Source: DASWTL01 sp035575925 (GTDB lineage Bacteria; Bacteroidota; Bacteroidia; Sphingobacteriales; Sphingobacteriaceae). Taken from it: a stretch of DNA of 20,944 nt. Under the pieces are notes generated by a model that saw nothing but the letters and a program-made list of their open reading frames with translations, was not told where the DNA came from and did not search any database. The translations under genes were made by a program, and so were the position numbers. Position 1 is the first letter of the stretch, and the number at the start of each line of letters is the position of its first letter. This document shows, one piece after another, positions 15,503 through 20,944 of this stretch. Location: the NCBI GenBank assembly GCA_035575925.1, contig DATLXK010000054.1, positions 1 through 20,944 on the forward strand, in the 5' to 3' direction.

Positions 15503-17071
15503 ATGGAAAAAAGGAAAATTGAAATAATGGATACTACCCTTCGGGATGGCGAGCAAACATCAGGAGTTTCATTTTCCATTTCCGAAAAGCTAACGATTAC
15601 GCAGCTGTTACTCGAAGAGCTGCATGTAGATCGAGCAGAAGTTGCATCAGCCCGCGTATCGGATGGTGAATTTGAAGCTGTAAAGGCCATTATGAATTGG
15701 GCTGATATAAACGGGCATACTAATCGCATTGAAGTATTGTCTTTTGTAGATAATGGGGTTTCCATAGATTGGATGGTGAAAGCGGGTGTTAAAGTTCAGA
15801 ACCTGTTAACTAAAGGCTCATTAAATCATCTTACGCATCAGCTTAAAAAAACCCCACAGCAGCATTTTTCGGAGATCGCGCATGTTATTGAACTGGCAAG
15901 GAAAAATAATATCGTAACCAACGTTTACCTGGAGGACTGGAGCAATGGTATGCGAAACTCTCCTGATTATGTATTTCAGTATCTGGATTTCTTATCCAAC
16001 CAATATGTAGAACGCATTTTATTACCCGATACACTGGGTGTTTTAACTCCTTCGGAAACTTTTAAATATATTTCAGAGATAAAATCAAGATACCCGCACA
16101 TCCATTTTGATTTCCATGCACATAATGATTATGACCTGGGAAATGCAAATGTACTGGAAGCTATTAAAGCCGGGGTAGACGGGCTTCACTTAACCATAAA
16201 CGGAATGGGTGAAAGAGCCGGAAATGCATCTATGGCAAGTGCTGTAGCGGTTATTAACGACTTTATGCCTGACATTCAGATTTCTATAAAAGAATCATTT
16301 ATATATACCGTAAGTAAACTCATTGAAACTTTTTCGGGCGTTAGAATTCCTGCAAACAAACCTATTGTCGGCGATAACGTATTTACCCAGACAGCAGGTA
16401 TCCATGCAGACGGGGACAACAAAAAAAACCTGTATTTCAATGATTTGCTGCCTGAACGTTTTGGGCGGAAACGTAAATACGCATTGGGTAAAACTTCCGG
16501 TAAAGCCAACATTGAGAAGAATCTTCAGGAACTCGGCTTAAAATTAAGTGACGAAGATTTAAAAAAGGTTACTCAGCGTGTTATTGAATTGGGCGATAAA
16601 AAAGAAACAGTAACTATCGATGACCTGCCATATATTATTTCAGATGTATTGGATAGTAATTCGTATGAAGACAAGGTTGTTGTAGAATCTTATGTATTAA
16701 CGCACTCCAAGGGATTACGCCCGTCTGCAACTATATCTGTGCGAATAGATGGTGAAGTTTTTGAAGAACACGCGCAGGGAGATGGCCAGTTTGATGCATT
16801 TATGACCGCGCTTAATAAAGTTTATAAAAGTAAACGAATGAATTTGCCTAATTTGATTGATTACACCGTAAGGATAGCGCCGGGCAGCAATTCAGATGCC
16901 TTGTGCGAAACTATTATTACATGGGAAACCGAACATAAAACATTTACAACCCGGGGATTGGATTCTGATCAAACCGTTTGTGCTATAAAAGCCACTCAAA
17001 AAATGTTAAATATAATTGGTCATGCTCAGGAATCTGTTTCTAAAAATATGCATTTACTAAACGTAGTATAA
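15503..17071 (+). CDS. cimA: (R)-citramalate synthase-type enzyme (2-isopropylmalate synthase paralogue)
   Basis: Predicted to condense acetyl-CoA and pyruvate to (R)-citramalate, opening the threonine-independent route to 2-oxobutyrate and isoleucine. The 522-residue protein has DTTLRDGEQTSGVSFS (10-25), KVQNLLTKGSLNHL, NVYLEDWSNGMRNSPDY (140-156), the metal site His205/His207 (FDFHAHNDYDL) and a C-terminal LeuA regulatory domain (about 395-520). It follows the Leptospira interrogans citramalate synthase pattern. The pyruvate-pocket residues I recall for that enzyme (Arg16, Asp17, Leu81, Leu104, Tyr144, Glu146, Thr179) all fall at the same residues here with a constant offset of two (Arg14, Asp15, Leu79, Leu102, Tyr142, Glu144, Thr177). 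The LeuA motif FP-x-SS is absent. Many annotations call such proteins 2-isopropylmalate synthase; a LeuA role remains possible but is less likely because leuA is already present. Confidence 0.8.
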   Translation: MEKRKIEIMDTTLRDGEQTSGVSFSISEKLTITQLLLEELHVDRAEVASARVSDGEFEAVKAIMNWADINGHTNRIEVLSFVDNGVSIDWMVKAGVKVQNLLTKGSLNHLTHQLKKTPQQHFSEIAHVIELARKNNIVTNVYLEDWSNGMRNSPDYVFQYLDFLSNQYVERILLPDTLGVLTPSETFKYISEIKSRYPHIHFDFHAHNDYDLGNANVLEAIKAGVDGLHLTINGMGERAGNASMASAVAVINDFMPDIQISIKESFIYTVSKLIETFSGVRIPANKPIVGDNVFTQTAGIHADGDNKKNLYFNDLLPERFGRKRKYALGKTSGKANIEKNLQELGLKLSDEDLKKVTQRVIELGDKKETVTIDDLPYIISDVLDSNSYEDKVVVESYVLTHSKGLRPSATISVRIDGEVFEEHAQGDGQFDAFMTALNKVYKSKRMNLPNLIDYTVRIAPGSNSDALCETIITWETEHKTFTTRGLDSDQTVCAIKATQKMLNIIGHAQESVSKNMHLLNVV

Positions 17072-17145
17072 ATCTATGCTACTAAATATTAATTATTCCT
17101 TACTTAAAAACCGTTATAACATTAAAAAATCATAAATAATCTTCA

Positions 17146-18204
17146 ATGAAATTAAATATCGCTCTCCTTGCTGGAGATGGAATAGGTCCTGAAGTTATCG
17201 AGCAGGCAGTAAAAGTATCAAATGCCGTTGCAAAAAAATTCAATCACGAGATCAGTTGGACCTCTGCCCTAACCGGAGCTTGTGCCATTGATGCGGTTGG
17301 TGAGCCTTATCCAGACGAAACTCATGAAATCTGCATGGCTGCTGATGCCGTTTTGTTCGGTGCTATCGGTCATCCACGATTTGATAACGACCCTAAAGCA
17401 ACAGTACGCCCTGAACAGGGATTGTTAAAGATGCGTAAAAAACTGGGTTTGTTCGCAAATGTGCGACCTACCTTTACTTTCCCATCATTAATTGATAACT
17501 CACCTTTAAAAAGGGAACGGATAGAAGGTACAGACCTGATCATATTACGAGAACTTACCGGAGGAATTTATTTTGGTGAAAGAGGCAGAAAAGACAATGG
17601 CGATACCGCTTTTGATACCTGTACTTATACCCGGGCAGAAGTTCAGCGTTTAGCAAAACTAGGTTTTGAAATGGCCATGACCCGTAGTAAAAAACTGTGC
17701 TGCGTAGATAAGGCTAATGTATTGGAAACCTCCAGATTATGGAGAGAAACCGTTCAGGACATGGAAAAAGACTATCCGGAAGTTGAGGTTAGTTATGAGT
17801 TTGTGGATGCTGTAGCTATGCGTTTGGTTCAATGGCCAAATTCGTATGATGTGTTAATTACTGAAAATCTTTTTGGTGATATTTTAACTGACGAAGCCTC
17901 TGTAATTTCCGGCTCTATGGGATTAATGCCGTCAGCGTCAATCGGCCTTCACACCTCATTATTTGAGCCCATACACGGCTCTTATCCGCAGGCAGCAGGC
18001 AAAGATATTGCAAATCCGTTAGCGACAGTGTTATCTGCCGCTATGATGTTCGAAGATGCCTTTGGATTAAAAGAAGAAGCAGAGATTATCAGATCCGTTG
18101 TAAACAAATCTTTAGCAGAAGGCGTTGTGACTGAGGATTTATCCGGAAAAAATAAGGCTTATAAAACCAGTGAAGTTGGTGATTGGCTGGCAGCTAACAT
18201 TTAG
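17146..18204 (+). CDS. leuB: 3-isopropylmalate dehydrogenase
   Basis: NAD-dependent oxidative decarboxylation of 3-isopropylmalate to 2-oxoisocaproate; it can also process beta-methylmalate from the citramalate branch to 2-oxobutyrate. The 352-residue protein is the usual length. It shows LAGDGIGPEVI (8-18), substrate arginines Arg97, Arg107 and Arg135 (LRELTGGIYFGERG), VDKANVLETSRLWRE, the Mg-binding aspartate region ENLFGDILTDEASV, and the NAD-site segment EPIHGSYPQAAGKDIANPLA. Isocitrate or tartrate dehydrogenase are excluded by the ELTGGIYFG motif and the operon. It is the last gene of the tightly packed cluster. Confidence 0.96.
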   Translation: MKLNIALLAGDGIGPEVIEQAVKVSNAVAKKFNHEISWTSALTGACAIDAVGEPYPDETHEICMAADAVLFGAIGHPRFDNDPKATVRPEQGLLKMRKKLGLFANVRPTFTFPSLIDNSPLKRERIEGTDLIILRELTGGIYFGERGRKDNGDTAFDTCTYTRAEVQRLAKLGFEMAMTRSKKLCCVDKANVLETSRLWRETVQDMEKDYPEVEVSYEFVDAVAMRLVQWPNSYDVLITENLFGDILTDEASVISGSMGLMPSASIGLHTSLFEPIHGSYPQAAGKDIANPLATVLSAAMMFEDAFGLKEEAEIIRSVVNKSLAEGVVTEDLSGKNKAYKTSEVGDWLAANI

Positions 18205-18238
18205 ACAGCAACTATTTTAAGGCAGTAATGTGGCTTCG

Positions 18239-18271
18239 GGTGATTTAGTATAGCCCGTGCGGCTAAACACC
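18239..18271 (+). other. First leader hairpin in the leuB-ilvA gap
   Basis: GGTG (18239-18242) and TTTAG (18244-18248) pair with CTAAA (18263-18267) and CACC (18268-18271), giving a 9-bp stem with one bulged A. A competing fold joins TGATTTA (18241-18247) to TAAATCA (18273-18279) and TAGCC (18251-18255) to GGCTA (18261-18265). Two mutually exclusive structures in a pathway-gene leader suggest, but do not prove, a regulatory role. Confidence 0.4.
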
Positions 18272-18306
18272 TTAAATCATCCTATCAAAAGATAAAACCG
18301 ATATGA

Positions 18307-18340
18307 CCGTTACCTGTTAACACAGGTAGCGGTTTGTTAT
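18307..18340 (+). terminator. Terminator-like hairpin between leuB and ilvA
   Basis: CCGTTACCTGT (18307-18317) and ACAGGTAGCGG (18322-18332) form an 11-bp stem with one G-U pair and a TAAC tetraloop, followed by tttgttat. This is the most canonical Rho-independent terminator shape in the window. It could end the ilv-leu transcript or act as an attenuator for ilvA, whose ATG is 69 bases further on. Confidence 0.6.
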
Positions 18341-18408
18341 ATCAGGAGATTTTATAAACTCCAATTACATGCCTGCCGAATGCTTATCTTGACCTGATAA
18401 ATTTAACC

Positions 18409-19656
18409 ATGGCAAATCCTGTAGTCCAATTAGATTATTTAGCTGCAGCAGAACGAATTAAGGATGTAATTAAACACTCCCCTTTAATTCACAATGCAAG
18501 ACTGTCTGAAAAATACGAATGTGAAATTTACCTCAAAAGAGAGGATCTACAGATAGTTAGGTCATATAAGTTGCGTGGGGCATATAACATGATCAGCCAG
18601 CTGAACCAGGATCAGTTGGCAAAAGGGGTGGTGTGTGCCAGCGCAGGAAACCATGCTCAGGGAGTAGCCTATTCCTGTCGTAAACTCAATATTCGTGGTG
18701 TAATATTTATGCCTGAAAATACTCCAAAACAGAAAATTGACCAGACCAGGATGTTTGGAGAGGGAATGATTGAAATTATATTGGTTGGTGATACATTCGA
18801 TGATTGTCTGCAGGAAGCACGTGCTTATCTTGAAACTCACCAGATGACCTTTATCCCGGCCTTTGATGATTATCGGATTATTGAAGGCCAGGGAACGGTA
18901 GGTGTAGAAATCCATGAGGATCTTCCTGATGCAGATATAGTCATAATTCCTATTGGAGGTGGCGGCTTGTCTGCGGGTGCAGGAAGTTATTTAAAACAAG
19001 TGAACCCGGCAATTAAAATAATTGGTGTAGAACCGGAAGGAGCTCCATCCATGTCTAAAGCCTTTGAAGCAGGCAGGCCAGTAACATTACCTGTAATAAA
19101 CCGCTTTGTTGATGGCGCTTCAGTTAAGCGTGCCGGCGAGTTAACATTTCCTATTTGCAGGGAAGTGATTGATGAACTCATTTTAATTCCTGAGGGAAAA
19201 GTGTGTACTACTATTCTAAGGCTTTATAATCAGGAAGCCATCGTAGCTGAACCTGCCGGAGCTTTATCTGTTGCCGCCTTAGATTTTTGCGAAGACCAGA
19301 TTAAAGGTAAAAAAGTAATTTGTGTGTTAAGCGGAGGCAATAATGACATTGAGCGCATGCAGGAAATTAAAGAACTATCTTTATTATATGAAGGATTAAA
19401 ACACTACTTTGTTGTCAGTTTCCCGCAACGGCCAGGATCACTTAAATTGTTTGTAAGCCAGGTTTTAGGCCAAAATGATGATATTACCCGTTTTGAATTC
19501 ATAAAAAAAACCCAGAAAGAAACCGGGCCAGCCCTTGTCGGCATTGAGTTGAAATCCGCGTCCGATTATCCATTACTGCTAAGTCGCATGAAAGAATTTA
19601 AATTCGATTTTAAAGAACTGAACCATGATCCTACCTTATTTGAATACCTCGTTTAA
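18409..19656 (+). CDS. ilvA: Threonine dehydratase (biosynthetic, short form with one regulatory domain)
   Basis: PLP enzyme that deaminates threonine to 2-oxobutyrate, the entry to isoleucine. Catalytic domain: YLKREDLQIVRSYKLRGAYN with PLP Lys54, SAGNHAQG (78-84) and the phosphate-cup GGGGLSAG (183-190). From residue about 332 a single ACT-like regulatory domain follows (HYFVVSFPQRPGSLKLF, DDITRFEFIKK). At 415 residues it matches the short B. subtilis/Corynebacterium-type IlvA, not the 514-residue E. coli form with two such domains. Isoleucine inhibition through the C-terminal domain is expected from the family. A purely catabolic TdcB role is unlikely given the regulatory domain and its place after the ilv-leu cluster. 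The stop is 9 bases from the convergent ABC gene. Confidence 0.94.
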   Translation: MANPVVQLDYLAAAERIKDVIKHSPLIHNARLSEKYECEIYLKREDLQIVRSYKLRGAYNMISQLNQDQLAKGVVCASAGNHAQGVAYSCRKLNIRGVIFMPENTPKQKIDQTRMFGEGMIEIILVGDTFDDCLQEARAYLETHQMTFIPAFDDYRIIEGQGTVGVEIHEDLPDADIVIIPIGGGGLSAGAGSYLKQVNPAIKIIGVEPEGAPSMSKAFEAGRPVTLPVINRFVDGASVKRAGELTFPICREVIDELILIPEGKVCTTILRLYNQEAIVAEPAGALSVAALDFCEDQIKGKKVICVLSGGNNDIERMQEIKELSLLYEGLKHYFVVSFPQRPGSLKLFVSQVLGQNDDITRFEFIKKTQKETGPALVGIELKSASDYPLLLSRMKEFKFDFKELNHDPTLFEYLV

Positions 19657-19665
19657 AGAGCCGAT

Positions 19666-20688
19666 TCAGGGATCGACTATATTATAGTGTTTAAATTCAA
19701 TGCCAACTGTTTCACCAATCGAATAATCTGTTTTCTCAGATATTGCTTTAATAATTAAATTGTCAAGAATACAAATTTCATATTCATAGTAAAGAAACTT
19801 ATAAGTTGCGGTTTTAATTACTCCTGGAATGCCCCCATTAATTATACTTACGTGATTAGGATATACTGCGATCTGCGAATCAGGTGATACAACTACATTG
19901 CTAAAAATTTTGCTGAAATGATTCGCAGAAATAATATTTGCATCTCCCAAAAGAGAGGCTACATAAGCAGAATCAGGATTCTGTGCAACCTGTGAAGGGA
20001 CACCTTCCTGAACAATGGTCCCCTTTCTTAAAATTATCAGCTTATCGGCCAGAGACATGCCGTCTAAAGGATCGTGTGAAACCAAAATGATTGAGATTCC
20101 CAGATCTCTTGATAGTCTTTTAAGATCTTTACGAAGTTCGTTCTTTAAAACAGTATCGATCTGGCTAAAAGGCTCGTCAAGCAGCAGGACATCCGGATTA
20201 GTTATTATAGCCCGCGCTATAGCCACACGCTGCTGCTCGCCCCCGCTCAATTCAACAATACGCTTTTCTGAAAGATGATCAATCCGCAAAAACTTCATCA
20301 TTTCCTGTGTTCGTTCTTTTTTAAACCGGAGATCATCATTAGATAGCATCGATGCAATATTATCATACACCTTTGCATATGTATTTAATGAAAAGTCCTG
20401 AGTTACCATTTTCATCCGGTCGTGCCCTGGAATAAGCTTTTGATCAGGCCCGGGCACCGGAGTTCCCTCAAATAGAATCTGTCCGGTATCGGGAGATAAA
20501 AGACCGAAAATAAGCTTCAGAAGAGTACTCTTACCACTGCCACTTTCACCAATAACAGCAATAAATTCACCCTTTAAAAAAGTAAAAGAAACATTAGAAA
20601 TACCAGAATTCTGCCCGCCCTGGTACAGTTTACTTACTTCTTTGATTTCAATACCCGCTAACACGCTGCAAGATAGATAAAAAGCCAC
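19666..20688 (-). CDS. ABC transporter ATP-binding protein, PotA/FbpC-like with a C-terminal accessory domain
   Basis: Single cytoplasmic ATPase subunit of 340 residues: Walker A GESGSGKS (47-54), Q-loop Gln97 (VTQDFSLN), signature LSGGEQQRVAIARA (147-160), Walker B VLLLDE (167-172) and switch His205 (VSHDPLD). All motifs are intact. Residues about 250-338 form a beta-rich tail resembling the TOBE-type regulatory domains of the spermidine/iron/sulfate importer ATPases. The substrate cannot be told and no permease or binding-protein gene is in the window. The start is uncertain: GTG at 20688 gives the longest frame, while GTG at 20664 would place the first beta strand (IEIKEVSKLY) near the N-terminus, as is usual. 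It is convergent with ilvA with no room for a separate terminator. Confidence 0.88.
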   Translation of the reverse strand: MAFYLSCSVLAGIEIKEVSKLYQGGQNSGISNVSFTFLKGEFIAVIGESGSGKSTLLKLIFGLLSPDTGQILFEGTPVPGPDQKLIPGHDRMKMVTQDFSLNTYAKVYDNIASMLSNDDLRFKKERTQEMMKFLRIDHLSEKRIVELSGGEQQRVAIARAIITNPDVLLLDEPFSQIDTVLKNELRKDLKRLSRDLGISIILVSHDPLDGMSLADKLIILRKGTIVQEGVPSQVAQNPDSAYVASLLGDANIISANHFSKIFSNVVVSPDSQIAVYPNHVSIINGGIPGVIKTATYKFLYYEYEICILDNLIIKAISEKTDYSIGETVGIEFKHYNIVDP

Positions 20689-20717
20689 TACTCATCGATA
20701 GAAGTACAAAAAGGAAC

Positions 20718-20725
20718 TATATTTG
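20718..20725 (+). promoter_or_regulatory. Isolated TAnnTTTG promoter -7 element
   Basis: TATATTTG matches the Bacteroidota -7 consensus exactly and points to the right. No TTTG or TTG lies about 19-21 bases upstream, and no convincing plus-strand gene follows in the window. A short plus-strand frame opens at 20879 (22 codons to the edge) but is too short to judge. Confidence 0.22.
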
Positions 20726-20737
20726 CCCTTAGTTGGC

Positions 20738-20944
20738 TTAAGTGATTATTATGTTAAAATCACGGTTTTGAAGTTGAAACTTATCATACAATCTTATAGT
20801 GAGAATATAACACTCCCCAATATCGAGACCAAAAGTTCGGTTTGTTAAGTTAATAATTTGTGATGATTTTCTTTCATTATGCTGCGATTTTGGATAGAGA
20901 TTCCGCGTATCTGTTATTGGGCGATTGCTTGGTTGTATGATGTG
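20738..20944 (-). CDS. Possible C-terminal end of an unknown minus-strand gene (partial)
   Basis: One minus-strand frame is open from the window edge for 68 codons to a TAA at 20740-20738. The translation (containing NLTNRTFGLDIGECYILTI) is not recognisable. If real, it would lie 49 bases upstream of the ABC ATPase gene on the same strand and could share its operon. An open frame this long is not rare in AT-rich DNA, so the call is weak. The flanking 20689-20737 shows only the promoter-like element. Confidence 0.22.
   Translation of the reverse strand, partial: HIIQPSNRPITDTRNLYPKSQHNERKSSQIINLTNRTFGLDIGECYILTIRLYDKFQLQNRDFNIIIT

Noticed and set aside
18562..18915. Minus-strand open frame inside ilvA (117 codons)
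   Set aside because: Antisense to the PLP domain of ilvA, with no family resemblance and no start context.
3483..19656. The amino acid gene cluster as a possible new biosynthetic or defence system
   Set aside because: Every enzyme has a clear place in Ile/Leu/Val synthesis; no toxin, nuclease, reverse transcriptase or other defence-type gene is present.
1..20944. CRISPR arrays, tRNA or rRNA genes, insertion sequences
   Set aside because: No regularly spaced repeats, cloverleaf-like segments, rRNA-like stretches or transposase motifs were seen on either strand by reading.

Overview
The window looks like chromosomal DNA of a Bacteroidota species, most likely Sphingobacteriaceae (Pedobacter/Mucilaginibacter-like). 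The pointers are AT-rich intergenic DNA, few Shine-Dalgarno sequences, TAnnTTTG-type promoter elements, short palindromic repeats of a kind I associate with that group, and lipoproteins with a short leader ending in Cys. Taxonomy is inferred from style, not from a marker gene.

Layout. (1) Positions 1-2725, minus strand: the start of a lipoprotein that runs off the left edge (1-666), and a lipoprotein amidase (1367-2725) followed one base later by a beta-sandwich domain in another frame (832-1365). The last two look like one gene split by a single extra T at 1369/1370. (2) 2726-3482: an AT-rich divergent intergenic region with operator-like and hairpin elements. (3) 3483-18204, plus strand: one long branched-chain amino acid cluster in the order ilvE, ilvD, ilvB, ilvN, ilvC, a double-ABC ATPase, leuA, leuC, leuD, a citramalate-synthase-type enzyme (cimA), leuB. 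(4) 18205-18408: a gap with two hairpins, the second terminator-like, then ilvA (18409-19656). (5) 19666-20688, minus strand: a solo ABC transporter ATPase convergent with ilvA. The right edge may hold the tail of another minus-strand gene.

How the genes work together. IlvA (from threonine) and CimA with LeuCD and LeuB (from pyruvate and acetyl-CoA) can both supply 2-oxobutyrate. IlvBN, IlvC, IlvD and IlvE then make isoleucine and valine, and LeuA, LeuCD, LeuB and IlvE convert 2-oxoisovalerate to leucine. The set is complete for Ile, Leu and Val synthesis.

Most of the window is a well-known pathway, and I do not see a clear undescribed system. The points most worth a second look are the split amidase gene, the asymmetric ABC ATPase tucked tightly against leuA, the two parallel routes to 2-oxobutyrate, the different palindromic or tandem repeats lodged at four operon junctions, and the structured leader before ilvA.
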